Translations under genes and position numbers: made by a program | In this document: positions 9,224 to 17,371 of the stretch, piece after piece | How positions within the stretch are numbered: the stretch's first letter is position 1 | How the letters are laid out: each line of letters starts with the position of its first letter | Notes under the pieces: model-generated | Seen by the model: only the letters and a program-made list of their open reading frames with translations | Told to the model about the DNA's origin: nothing | The model's database searches: none | From: Planctomycetia bacterium | GTDB taxonomy: Bacteria > Planctomycetota > Planctomycetia > Pirellulales > S012-138 | Direction of reading: 5' to 3' | Length of the DNA stretch: 42,753 bases | NCBI GenBank assembly: GCA_016177915.1 | Contig: JACOUI010000132.1 | Coordinates: 1 to 42,753 of the forward strand

Positions 9224-9715
9224 TCATTCTACGCCGCCCTCGACGAGCTTGAGTGAGCCAGCGCCCAGCGTGTCTTCCGTCGCGGTTGATGTCCCGGCGT
9301 CGATCCCCTCGCCCAGGAGCGGCCTGCCGTCGGCCAGCCAGAAGGCATGGAGCTTCAGCGTGGCGCCGGAAGAGGCTTCACCCCTTGCGCGTCGCGGCCG
9401 CTCGGCCACGACGACGTACAATCGCTCGCCGTCGCTGGCCGCTCCCGCCGGAACGACGCTGACGCGGCCGCGCGCCGACGCGCGAAGCGGCTCCTGCGGA
9501 GGCGCGATCGTCAGCAGCGGCTTCATGACGCCGGAGCTTTTCACGGTGTGCACGAACACATAGCCCGGCCCAAGCGGAACCGCGTGAACAAAGTAATCGT
9601 CTCCCGTGGCGAGCTGCGGTGCCTGTCCCGATCGCGGGCGCTGGGCATGGGCAGTATCGCAACAGAGCACGGCCGCCATCGCCGCGCAGGCCATAGATGC
9701 GAATGCGTGTCGCAA
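9224..9715 (-). CDS. Small secreted protein between response regulator and sensor kinase
   Basis: A 163-residue protein with a signal peptide (SMACAAMAAVLCCDTAHA, cleavage after about residue 24). The mature part is beta-rich (DYFVHAVPLGPGYVFVHTV, RVSVVPAGAASDGERLYVVVAE, ATLKLHAFWLADGRPL) and lacks cysteines. No family is recognised. Its position between the regulator and the kinase, all on the minus strand, suggests it belongs to the same signalling unit, perhaps as a periplasmic accessory or ligand-binding partner of the kinase; this is inference from context. The 203 bp between it and the kinase hold short CAGGAGT-type direct repeats but no gene. Confidence 0.7.
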   Translation of the reverse strand: MRHAFASMACAAMAAVLCCDTAHAQRPRSGQAPQLATGDDYFVHAVPLGPGYVFVHTVKSSGVMKPLLTIAPPQEPLRASARGRVSVVPAGAASDGERLYVVVAERPRRARGEASSGATLKLHAFWLADGRPLLGEGIDAGTSTATEDTLGAGSLKLVEGGVE

Positions 9716-9790
9716 GGTCTGTTCCTCCCTTCCCCACTCCTCTTCTTCTCGTCCTCGGTCGACGGGCGGAAGTCGAGTCCGCCCTCGCGC

Positions 9791-9848
9791 TGCCTCACGC
9801 GGAGCGTGAGGGCTACGTTGGCTGCCTCACGCGGAGCGTGAGGGCTAC
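9791..9848. repeat. Palindromic repeat family B, two tandem copies
   Basis: Two identical 26-bp units (9791-9816 and 9823-9848), each with the hairpin CCTCACGC-GGA-GCGTGAGG followed by GCTAC, at a 32-bp period. They lie between the response regulator and the small secreted protein. The core CGCGGAGCG recurs at 18916-18941, 20239-20339 and 20531-20557 with different stem ends, the mark of a REP-like family. Confidence 0.8.
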
Positions 9849-9866
9849 TTTCGCGGGCGAAGATGG

Positions 9867-10559
9867 CTACGATTCGGCGAACATGTATCCCTTCCCCCGC
9901 ACCGTCCGAATGACGCTCTCCGTCTCGTCCCCCAGCTTCTCCCGCAGCCGCGCCACTTGCATGTCGATCGTGCGCGTGGTCAGGCCGCGCGGGTCGATGT
10001 GCCAGACGTGGGCCAGAAGCTCCTCGCGCGAAATGGCCCTGCCCGCGTGCGCCGCCAGGTAGCGGAGCAATTCCGTCTCGCGCTCGGAAAGCTCCGCGCG
10101 CTGGCCGCCGGCGAAGCGCACCTCCTGGCGCTCCAGGTCGGCCGTGCCGCCCTTGAACGGCACGCGCTTCACCGCGTGCGGCCGCTGCGGCGAGCGGCGC
10201 AGCACCGCCTCGACCCGCGCCAATAGCTCCTTCACGCTGAATGGCTTGACGACGTAATCGTCCGCCCCCAGACGCAGCCCGCGGACGCGGTCTCCTTCTT
10301 CGCCGCGGGCGGTCATGATGATGACGGGCAGCGTGGCGTGCGTGCGGCGAACCTCGGCCAGCACGTCCAGTCCGTCCATCTCCGGCAGCACCAGGTCCAA
10401 CAGCACCAGGTCGCACGGCGCGAGGAGCGCTTGCTTGAGCCCCGCCGAACCCGATCCTGCCTCGCGCGTCACGTATCCCTCGAATTGCAGCGCATCGACG
10501 ATTCCGCGCCGAATCGAGACGTCGTCTTCGATGACCAGGACTTGTTTGCGTTCGGGCAT
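9867..10559 (-). CDS. OmpR/PhoB-family response regulator
   Basis: A 230-residue two-component regulator. The receiver domain (residues 7-120) shows VLVIEDD, the phospho-acceptor in LVLLDLVLPEMDG (Asp55), the switch IIMTARGE, and DDYVVKPFS with the conserved Lys. The C-terminal winged-helix domain (about 135-228) ends in the typical VIRTVRGKGYMF. The ATG at 10559 is chosen because the receiver begins right after it; a longer frame upstream to 11216 runs antisense through the neighbouring hydrolase gene and is not real. First gene of a unit with the secreted protein and the histidine kinase. Confidence 0.93.
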   Translation of the reverse strand: MPERKQVLVIEDDVSIRRGIVDALQFEGYVTREAGSGSAGLKQALLAPCDLVLLDLVLPEMDGLDVLAEVRRTHATLPVIIMTARGEEGDRVRGLRLGADDYVVKPFSVKELLARVEAVLRRSPQRPHAVKRVPFKGGTADLERQEVRFAGGQRAELSERETELLRYLAAHAGRAISREELLAHVWHIDPRGLTTRTIDMQVARLREKLGDETESVIRTVRGKGYMFAES

Positions 10560-10623
10560 GGGGAAGAGGCCAGAGGCGATCGGCTGAAGGCTGGAGGAAG
10601 GTGCGGTCGCGGCGATTGCCGCG

Positions 10624-10654
10624 GAATGGCAGGCGGGCCGCCTACCCCACGAGG
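10624..10654. repeat. Palindromic repeat family A, copy 2
   Basis: A 31-bp copy of the unit seen at 7027, here with loop GCC instead of TCT (GTAGGCG-GCC-CGCCTGC on the minus strand, with compensating sequence). It lies in the 310-bp divergent intergenic region between the response regulator and the hydrolase, which must also hold both promoters; no clear -35/-10 pair could be assigned there. Confidence 0.7.
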
Positions 10655-10869
10655 AATCGACTACGAGCCATCCAGCTCGGGGCCTGCCACCTGTCGCCAT
10701 TGTATCGTACCCCGACCAAGGCTGCCCCTGCGCAACACGCCGGTAACGTAATACCGCAGGTTGCCGCGTTTTTCTGGTCCGGCGGCGGGCAACTGCTTGC
10801 CGCCTGCTTGCGGCGCGACTACGCTCTTGGTTTGCCTTGCATCCTGCGTCGCCGCCGGGAGTTATCGAC

Positions 10870-12978
10870 ATGATCCGCCGCCGTTCATGGGGCAGGCGTC
10901 TCGCCTGCCATGGCTCGTGGGGCAGGCGTCTCGCCTGCCATGGCTCGTTGCTGCTTGCCGCCTCCTTCGTTGCTGGTTCCGCCATCGCCGACGAAACAGA
11001 TGACATCAAGAAACTCCTCGCCGCCCCGATCATCGGCCCGGACCTGGCGCTCGCGGAAGTCCAGGACTTCTGCGAGGCCCGCGTGCCGCGCATGCCGCAG
11101 CCTAAGACGGCCCAGGAGTGGCAGCAGGAGGCCGACGGTATTCGCAAGGACGTTCTGGCGAAGGTCGTCTTCCGCGGCGAGGCGGCCGCCTGGCGCGACG
11201 CCAAGACCGACGTCAAGTGGGACGAGGCGATCGAGGGCGGCCCCGGCTATCGCATCCGCAAGCTCCGCTACGAGGCCCTGCCCGGCCTGTGGATCCCGGC
11301 GCTGCTTTACGAGCCGGAGAAGCTCGCCGGCAAGGTGCCCGTCGCCCTGGCGGTCAACGGCCACGAAGGCAAGGGCAAGGCCGTCGACTACAAGCAAATC
11401 CGCTCGATCAACATGGCCCAGCGCGGCATGATCGTGCTCAACACGGAGTGGCTGGGGATGGGCCAACTTCGCGGACCAGGCTTCGTACACTACAAGATGA
11501 ACCAGCTCGACCTCTGCGGCACCAGCGGCCTGTCGCCGTTTTATCTGGCGATGAAGCGCGGGCTGGACGTGCTCCTCGCGCACGAGAACGCCGACCCGAC
11601 GCGGGTGTGCGTCTCGGGCCTTTCGGGCGGCGGCTGGCAGACGATCATCATCAGCTCGCTCGATACGCGCGTCACGCTGGCCAACCCCGTCGCCGGCTAC
11701 AGCAGCTTCTTGACCCGCATCCACAACCACTCCGACCTGGGCGACTCCGAGCAGACGCCGGCCGACCTGGCGACGGTGGCCGACTACGCCCACCTGACGG
11801 CCATGATGGCGCCGCGCGGCCTCCTGCTCACGTACAACGTGAAGGACAACTGCTGCTTCGCCTCGGGGCACGCCCTGCCGCCCCTCTTGGAGTCGGCCGG
11901 CCCGATCTACAAGCTCTTCCAGCAGGAAGGGAAGCTCCGCTCGCACGTGAACCACGACCCGGGCACGCACAACTTCGAGCGCGAGAACCGCGAGGCGCTG
12001 TACGCGATCATTGGCGACCTCTTCTTTGCAGGCAGCGAGAGCTTTCCCAAGCAAGAGATCGACTGTGAAAAGGAAGTGAAGACGGCCGAGCAGCTCGACG
12101 TGCCGCTGCCCGAAGACAATCTCGATTTTAACAAGCTGGCGCTGGGCCTGGCCAAATCGCTTCCCAAGGACGGCCAGTTGCCCGGCACGAAGGACGAAGC
12201 CGTGAAATGGCAGGCGGCGCGGGCCGAAATGCTGGCGCGCATCGTGAAGTATCAGAAATGGGAGGCCAAGGCCCAGGCAGCCGGCGGGGCGACGGCCGGC
12301 GGGGCGCCGGCCGACGAGATCAAGGCCGCGTCGTGGCGGTTGCGGATCGGAGATGCGTTCACGGTGCCCGCCGTCGAGCTAACGCGCGGCGAGCCGAAGG
12401 GCACGGTCATCCTGGTCGCCGACGCCGGCCGGGCCGAAGCCGCCGGGACGGCGCAGAAGCTTCTCGCACAGGGCAACCGCGTCGTGGCGATCGACCCGTT
12501 CTATTTCGGGGAGTCGAAGATCAAAAGCCGCGACTTTTTGTTCGCGCTTCTCGTGTCGGCGGTCGGCGAGCGGCCGCTGGGAGTTCAGGCCAGCCAGGTG
12601 GCGGCGATCGCGCGCTGGCTCGCGGCCGAGCGGAAAACGGGACCGGTGACGGTCGTCGCCGTCGGCCAGCGGAGCAGCCTCTACGCGCTGGTCGCGGCCG
12701 CGCTGGAGAAGAACGCCATCGCCGGCGTCACGCTGCACGGCTCGCTCGGTTCGCTCAAAGAGGTGATCGAACAGAACGGCCAGGTCGACAAGACGCCGGA
12801 GCTGTTCTGCTTCGGCCTGCTGGAGCGGTTCGATATCAAGCAGCTTGCGGCACTGGCGGCGCCGGGCCGCGTTCAGCTCGTTGCGCCCAGCGAGCGCGCC
12901 CGAGCGGAATTGGCCGATCTCAAGAAGATCTACGACCTTCTCGGCAAGCCGTTTGATCCGCTGGCCGAGGCACCCTGA
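10870..12978 (+). CDS. Secreted alpha/beta hydrolase (acetyl-xylan-esterase-like)
   Basis: A 702-residue exported serine hydrolase. ATG 10870 follows GGGAG by eight bases. The leader is MIRRRS, two identical decapeptides WGRRLACHGS, then LLLAASFVAGSAIA. The mature part has an alpha/beta hydrolase core: strand VPVALAVNGHEGKG, the segment GMIVLNTEWLGMG, the nucleophile elbow GLSGGGWQT (Ser252), and the candidate histidine in PGTHNF (His367); the acid is probably in the region just before it. A second, shorter alpha/beta-like domain (about 480-700: KGTVILVADAGRAEAAGTAQ, VVAIDPFYFGESK) lacks a Ser elbow. Such proteins in planctomycetes are grouped with acetyl xylan esterases and dienelactone hydrolases; the substrate is likely a plant or algal polysaccharide ester, unproven. 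Its stop lies six bases before the inverted repeat at 12984. Confidence 0.85.
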   Translation: MIRRRSWGRRLACHGSWGRRLACHGSLLLAASFVAGSAIADETDDIKKLLAAPIIGPDLALAEVQDFCEARVPRMPQPKTAQEWQQEADGIRKDVLAKVVFRGEAAAWRDAKTDVKWDEAIEGGPGYRIRKLRYEALPGLWIPALLYEPEKLAGKVPVALAVNGHEGKGKAVDYKQIRSINMAQRGMIVLNTEWLGMGQLRGPGFVHYKMNQLDLCGTSGLSPFYLAMKRGLDVLLAHENADPTRVCVSGLSGGGWQTIIISSLDTRVTLANPVAGYSSFLTRIHNHSDLGDSEQTPADLATVADYAHLTAMMAPRGLLLTYNVKDNCCFASGHALPPLLESAGPIYKLFQQEGKLRSHVNHDPGTHNFERENREALYAIIGDLFFAGSESFPKQEIDCEKEVKTAEQLDVPLPEDNLDFNKLALGLAKSLPKDGQLPGTKDEAVKWQAARAEMLARIVKYQKWEAKAQAAGGATAGGAPADEIKAASWRLRIGDAFTVPAVELTRGEPKGTVILVADAGRAEAAGTAQKLLAQGNRVVAIDPFYFGESKIKSRDFLFALLVSAVGERPLGVQASQVAAIARWLAAERKTGPVTVVAVGQRSSLYALVAAALEKNAIAGVTLHGSLGSLKEVIEQNGQVDKTPELFCFGLLERFDIKQLAALAAPGRVQLVAPSERARAELADLKKIYDLLGKPFDPLAEAP
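10888..10947 (+). repeat. Repeat family A, two in-frame 30-bp units inside a signal peptide
   Basis: Two identical tandem 30-bp units (10888-10917, 10918-10947), each containing the perfect hairpin GGCAGGCG-TCT-CGCCTGCC. Because 30 is a multiple of three, each adds ten residues (WGRRLACHGS) to the n-region of the hydrolase leader. Removing both leaves MIRRRS joined to LLLAASFVAG, a normal short signal peptide. Confidence 0.85.
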
Positions 12979-12983
12979 AAAAT

Positions 12984-13197
12984 GGGTGGCACGCCCTGAG
13001 CGTCGCGGCGACACGACAAAGCGCCGAGCCGCCAGCAAGCCTGGCCAGCGCAAACAGGTTGCCACACTTTTGCGAAGGGCGTGCCTGCGGGCTCAGCGCG
13101 CACGCCCTTCGCCACGGGCGCAACCGACGTCGTGTGCCAACGCCCCGTGCGATTCGACCGTGGACGGCATAGCCACGACGCTCAGGGCGTGCCACCC
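12984..13197. repeat. Nested inverted repeat between convergent genes
   Basis: A perfect 22-bp inverted repeat (12984-13005 and 13176-13197) encloses 170 bp, which itself contains a perfect 13-bp inverted repeat (13072-13084 and 13100-13112, 15-base loop). The left arm begins just after the hydrolase stop; the right arm supplies the antiporter stop codon. Contents are noncoding. It may be a two-way terminator, a MITE-like non-autonomous element, or both. Confidence 0.8.
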
Positions 13198-14638
13198 TTT
13201 TCTGGTGCGCCGCTCGCCGTTGCATTTTTCACCCCCAACATCCGCAGCACCGGGCTGGTCGCCATCGTCGTCGCGAGCGCCATCAGGACCATCATCGCAA
13301 ACAGCGCCGGCGAAATCACCTTCAGGTCCAGGCCGATGTTGAGCACCACCAGCTCCATCAGGCCGCGCGTGTTCATCAGCGTCCCCAGCGCCGCCGAATC
13401 GCGCCAGGAAAGGCCCGTCAGCCGCGCGGCAAAAAGCGTCCCGCCGAATTTTCCGGCCGTCGCTACGACAATGATGAGCCCGCACATCAGCCACATTTCC
13501 CCGCCCGACACGAGGTCGATCCGCGTCCGCATGCCCGTGTAGGCGAAAAACGCCGGCAACAGCAGGACCGTCACGACGTGCTCGAGCTGCCTCGTGAACG
13601 TGCGGGCGATGGCGCTGTCGTGCGGAATCACGGCCCCCAAGAGGAACGCCCCAAAGATCGCGTGGACGCCGATCAGCTCGGTCGCCAGCGCCGATAGCAA
13701 CAGCGCGATGAACACGATGGCCACCGCGCCGCGGGGAAGCTGCTCGCTGTCCCATCGGCTGGCGACGCGCGCCGCGACGGGCCGCACGAGCAGGAACATG
13801 ACGGCGATGTAGGCGACCGTTCCCGCGCCACGAGGAGTCCCTCGCCGACGTTCGCCCGCGCCACGCCCACGACCAGCGCCAAAAGGCACCAGGCGGTCAC
13901 GTCGGCCATTGCGGCGCAGATCATCGCCGCGCCGCCCAGTTCCGTCCGCGTCATTTTCCGATCGGTCAGGATTCGCGCCAGCACCGGAAACGCCGTCACA
14001 GACATCGCCGCACCGATGAAAAGCGCAAAGTTGGTAAACAGCACGTCGCGGCTGGAAACGCGCGGATAGAGATACAGGGCAACGGCCGCACCGAGCAGAA
14101 ACGGCAGCAGAATTCCCGCCTGCGACATCGCCAACGTCGACCGGGCGCGCCGTCGCAGCAGCTCCGCGTTCAGTTCCAGGCCCACGATGAACATGTACAG
14201 GATCACCCCGACCTGCGCGATGATGCCGAGGTACGGCGCGACCCCCTGCGGCAGGATCCACGCCGATGCTGTCGCGCCACAAAGCGACGGACCCAGCAGG
14301 ATTCCGGCGACGACCTCGCCGATCACCGGCGGTTGGCCGATAAACGCAAACAGCTTCGCCAGCACCTGCCCCAGAAGGACCACGGCCGCCAGGGCCAACA
14401 GAACACGGGGGAGGATTTCGACGTCGCGAAGTTTCTTGGCATCGCCGGCGGCAGGTGTCGTGACCGCCGGCGCGGCCTTTTCGCCGGGCGGAGCGGCCGG
14501 GGCCGTCAGCTTTTCGCCGTAGTAGCGCACGACGAAAAACCCGCCCACGGTGGCGGCCAGCATCAGCGCGTAGGCGACGGCGGTCCACAGGACCGACGGC
14601 CGGCGAGGTTCCGGGAGCGTGCTTTCGGAAGGACCCAC
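13182..14638 (-). CDS. Cation/H+ antiporter (CPA2, KefB/NhaS type), one frameshift
   Basis: A monovalent cation:proton antiporter-2 family protein with about 13 membrane helices. After a first helix (SVLWTAVAYALMLAATVGGFFVV) and a Pro/Ala-rich linker comes the exchanger core: PPVIGEVVAGILLGPSL, IAQVGVILYMFIVGLEL, FALFIGAAMSVTAFPVLARIL, ICAAMADVTAWCLLAL, and, in the other frame, GVHAIFGAFLLGAVIPHD, FAYTGMRTRID and LMNTRGLMELVVLNIGLDL. The frames join around a GGG run (complement 13822-13824); one more G gives LVARGTVAYIAVMF and restores the protein at about 485 residues. No C-terminal TrkA domain. The start is GTG 14638, ten bases after the small gene upstream. The stop lies inside the inverted repeat described at 12984. 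Confidence 0.82.
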
Positions 14639-14648
14639 GCGGGCGGTC

Positions 14649-14879
14649 TCACCGGGTTACGCGTCGGACCCTTCGTGTCCGCGCCTTTTTGCGATCCGCC
14701 TTGCGAAGCCGCATCGCCTCCCGCAAGATCTCCTGCATCCCTTCGTCGCCGGTGAAAGCCCCGATCGTCCGCCGCCAGTCCTTGCCGTTCTGCCGCACGG
14801 TACGGCGCAGCTCGCCCTGGATCTTCGTAACTTCCGCCTCAAGCGCATCGACTCGCTGTTCCAGGTTGCGTGGCGACAT
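14649..14879 (-). CDS. Small coiled-coil protein, antitoxin-like
   Basis: A 76-residue charged protein: heptad-like N-half (NLEQRVDALEAEVTKIQGEL) followed by DWRRTIGAFTGDEGMQEIL, then a basic tail (RLRKADRKKARTRRVRRVTR). ATG 14879 has GGAGG five bases upstream, which decides the start over a longer frame. The arrangement (coil, Trp-Arg-x-x-Ile-Gly, then Ala-Asp-Arg) recalls small proteins that in planctomycetes often precede PIN-domain toxins, but no toxin gene follows here; the next gene is the antiporter, ten bases on. Antitoxin identity is a guess from resemblance. Confidence 0.6.
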   Translation of the reverse strand: MSPRNLEQRVDALEAEVTKIQGELRRTVRQNGKDWRRTIGAFTGDEGMQEILREAMRLRKADRKKARTRRVRRVTR

Positions 14880-14995
14880 TGGCGCCTCCGAACACAGACG
14901 GCAAAGGTCCCCTGGTTCAATCTTACAACTTTCCAGCGCGAATTGCCCACATCGGTTCGTGAATCGTTCGCACGACGACGCTGCCGCCGCGTCCC

Positions 14996-15390
14996 TCACG
15001 GCTCAAACCGCATCACCATCATCTGGCCTTCCGGGCTTTCCCGGTAGAACACCTTGATCGGTCTTTCGAGAATCTGCGACAACACCGACAGCGCCTCCTC
15101 GCTGAAGTTGCTCGGCCGGCCGCCGCTCGACCACCGGCCGTCCAGGTAAAAGCTGATCCCTGGCTGGTCCCAGATGTGCTGTCCGGACTGAATCAGCTTC
15201 ACCACCAGCCGGATGAAGGCTTCTGGCTGCGGTTCGGGCGTCTGCGGTCGAGCCATTTCTCCATCGCCGAGACGCCCTCGGCCTGGAGGAAGTCCGTGAA
15301 CCGCACGCCCGGCCGGTGGCAAAGGTCATTACAGAAGGCCTCATAGTCGGCCTGATAAGAACCCCGTGGGTCTCCGGCGGTTACGGAGAT
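14996..15390 (-). CDS. Small hypothetical protein, frameshifted
   Basis: The downstream part (from 15256 if read alone, ATG) encodes PEAFIRLVVKLIQSG, ISFYLDGRWSSGGRPSNFSE, ILERPIKVFYRESPEG and ends MVMRFEP. A coding-like stretch upstream in the next frame reads YQADYEAFCNDLCHRPG and VSAMEKWLDRRRP, and joins smoothly if one C is added to the CCC at the complement of 15236-15238 (giving RRRPEPQPEAF). The frame is open back to 15390, directly after the methyltransferase stop, but has no ATG there; GTG 15306 is the only in-frame start seen, so the N-terminus is uncertain. No family recognised. Confidence 0.55.
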
Positions 15391-16085
15391 TCAGGCGCAT
15401 TTGGCCTGACGCGTGTCGCAGGCACTGCGGGCGCCGGCGGCAAGGGCTTGGTAAGATTCAGCGTCAGCGCCAGCCACGAGCCAAACTGCCGGTCCAGCCG
15501 GAACCCCGCCGCCCCGGACAGGCGGAGCACGGTCCTGCGAGTTTGGTAATGCGGGTCGCCAAACACTTCGGTGACGGACAGGACGCCGCCGGGTTTGAGG
15601 GCGGCGAAGATTTCGCGCAGGGCCGCCTCGCGGTCCACGATCTCGCCCAGCGTCGTCACCAACAGGGCGCGATCGAAGGCGTCGTGCTCCAAGAGGCCCT
15701 GTCCGATCCCGCCGTGAACGGCCTTGATGTTCGTGAGCTTGTTCTTCTCGGCCCGGCGCATCAGCTTCCGCAGCATGCCCTCCTGCATGTCGATGGCGAC
15801 GACCTGTCCCTCCGGCCCGACTCGCCGCGCCGCTGGAATCGTCAACCGGCCCGGCCCGCTCCCCACGTCCAGCACGCGCATGCCAGGCGCCAGATCGAGC
15901 CGATCCAAAAGCAGCGCGCTGCCGGCGAAATACCCGATGTACGGATTCTCCAGGCCAAACGCGAACCACGACGGGCAGGGGAGCGGCCAGCGGCGCGAGG
16001 CGTAGCGCCAGACGATGCCGATGATCGCGGAAAGGGCGACGACGGCCGCTACGACGACAATGGCTATTTTCGTTGCGGGACTCAT
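15381..16085 (-). CDS. Membrane-anchored SAM-dependent methyltransferase
   Basis: A 234-residue class I methyltransferase with an N-terminal membrane helix (residues 6-29). SAM-binding motif I is VLDVGSGPGRLTIP (about 70-83), followed by GQVVAIDMQEGMLRKL with the acidic residue that binds the ribose, and the motif GGVLSVTEVFGDP. The region before motif I (NPYIGYFAGSALLLDRLDL) resembles the UbiE/Methyltransf_11 and arsenite-methyltransferase-like groups. Substrate unknown; a short tail after the domain is Pro-rich. It is divergent from the DUF4143 ATPase, with 98 bp between the two starts. Confidence 0.85.
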   Translation of the reverse strand: MSPATKIAIVVVAAVVALSAIIGIVWRYASRRWPLPCPSWFAFGLENPYIGYFAGSALLLDRLDLAPGMRVLDVGSGPGRLTIPAARRVGPEGQVVAIDMQEGMLRKLMRRAEKNKLTNIKAVHGGIGQGLLEHDAFDRALLVTTLGEIVDREAALREIFAALKPGGVLSVTEVFGDPHYQTRRTVLRLSGAAGFRLDRQFGSWLALTLNLTKPLPPAPAVPATRVRPNAPESP

Positions 16086-16147
16086 GCGTCTTCACGCGGG
16101 GGGGGCCTGAAATCCAGTGTAACCGGTCTCGGCCGGCGGCCGGCGTT

Positions 16148-16181
16148 CTTGCAAAATAGAAATTAAGTTCTATATTGCAAG
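16148..16181 (+). promoter_or_regulatory. Palindrome with built-in promoter before the DUF4143 ATPase
   Basis: Arms CTTGCAAAATAGAA and TTCTATATTGCAAG pair at 13 of 14 positions around a 6-base spacer (ATTAAG). Inside it, TTGCAA (16149-16154), a 16-base gap and TATATT (16171-16176) resemble a -35/-10 pair. The ATG at 16184 lies about where transcription would begin, suggesting a leaderless mRNA and an operator that overlaps the whole promoter. Confidence 0.6.
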
Positions 16182-16183
16182 AG

Positions 16184-17338
16184 ATGATCCCTCGCCGAAT
16201 TTCCCGGATTGTGAAGCAGCGGCTGGCGGCGTACCCCGCCGTGGCGGTGGTCGGCCCGCGCCAGTGCGGCAAAACGACCCTGGCCCGCGCGCTTGGGGGC
16301 GAGTACTTCGACCTGGAGCAAGAAGCCGACCGCCTGCGCTTGGACGTCGCCTGGCCGGAACTCGCCGCCGGCCGGTCGCTCGTCGTCCTCGACGAAGCGC
16401 AGGCCTGGCCGGAGGTCTTTCCGCGCTTGCGCGGCGCCGTCGATCAGCGCCGCAGCCTTCGGGGGCGGTTCCTGCTCTTGGGCTCCGTTTCGCCGTCGCT
16501 GATGACGCAAGTTTCCGAGTCGCTCGCCGGCCGGCTGTCCGTCGTGGAGTTGACGCCCTTTCTGTGGAACGAGCTGCCCACGCAAGCGTCGCAGAAGCGC
16601 CTCTGGTGGTGCGGCGGATATCCCGACGGCGGCGTCTTGGCCCCGCGGCGTTTTCCGCGCTGGCAGCTCGACTATCTCAACCTGCTGGCCCAGCGCGATC
16701 TGCCCACCTGGGGACTGACCGCCGCCCCCCAGCTCACCGACCGCCTGCTGCGGATGCTGGCCGCCATCCATGCGCAGAGCCTCAATGCCTCCCAGCTCGG
16801 GCAGAGCCTGGGCATCTCCTACCACACGGTCAACGGGTACTTGGATTATCTGGCAGGCGCGTTTTTGATCCGTCGCCTGCCCCCCTACTTCGCCAACATC
16901 GGGAAGCGCCTGGTCAAAAGCCCCAAGGTCTACTGGCGCGACAGCGGGCTTCTGCACGCGCTGCTCAACGTGCAAAGCGCGAAGGAACTGCTCAACCAGC
17001 CCTGGGTCGGCGCAAGCTGGGAGGGATTTGTCGTCGAGCAGATTCTGGGCGTGCTCGGGCAGTGCGACTGCGCGTTTCAGCCGTACTACTTCCGCACCAG
17101 CGACCAGCACGAGATCGACCTGGTGCTCGATTTCGGCAAGAGCCTGTGGGCGATCGAGATCAAGCTGACCTCGGCGCCGGGAGCGCGCGACATGGAGCGG
17201 CTCAACCGGACGGCGGACCTCGTCGGCGCCAAAACGCGGTTCCTCGTTTCGCAGACGCCGACCGTCGTCGAAGGAAAAAACCAGGCGTCGTGCAATTTGC
17301 CCTGGCTGATCGAGCGGATCGAACAGGAGTTTGCGTGA
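16184..17338 (+). CDS. ATP-binding protein, AAA_14 plus DUF4143
   Basis: A 384-residue ATPase. The N-terminal AAA_14 domain has Walker A GPRQCGKTT (residues 24-32) and a Walker B-like SLVVLDEAQ (about 66-74), with sensor-like FLLLGSVSP. The C-terminal DUF4143 domain includes a winged-helix-like LGQSLGISYHTVNGYLDYL and ends with EIDLVLDFGKSLWAIEIK, which matches the D...ExK arrangement of PD-(D/E)xK nucleases. ATG 16184 is used; a TTG nine bases upstream lies inside the palindrome. This family is widespread, patchy and often transferred; its cellular role is not established, with suggestions ranging from stress response to defence. Confidence 0.88.
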   Translation: MIPRRISRIVKQRLAAYPAVAVVGPRQCGKTTLARALGGEYFDLEQEADRLRLDVAWPELAAGRSLVVLDEAQAWPEVFPRLRGAVDQRRSLRGRFLLLGSVSPSLMTQVSESLAGRLSVVELTPFLWNELPTQASQKRLWWCGGYPDGGVLAPRRFPRWQLDYLNLLAQRDLPTWGLTAAPQLTDRLLRMLAAIHAQSLNASQLGQSLGISYHTVNGYLDYLAGAFLIRRLPPYFANIGKRLVKSPKVYWRDSGLLHALLNVQSAKELLNQPWVGASWEGFVVEQILGVLGQCDCAFQPYYFRTSDQHEIDLVLDFGKSLWAIEIKLTSAPGARDMERLNRTADLVGAKTRFLVSQTPTVVEGKNQASCNLPWLIERIEQEFA

Positions 17339-17371
17339 ATGAAAGGAAGGCGTTTGGCGTTCGCCCCGCTC

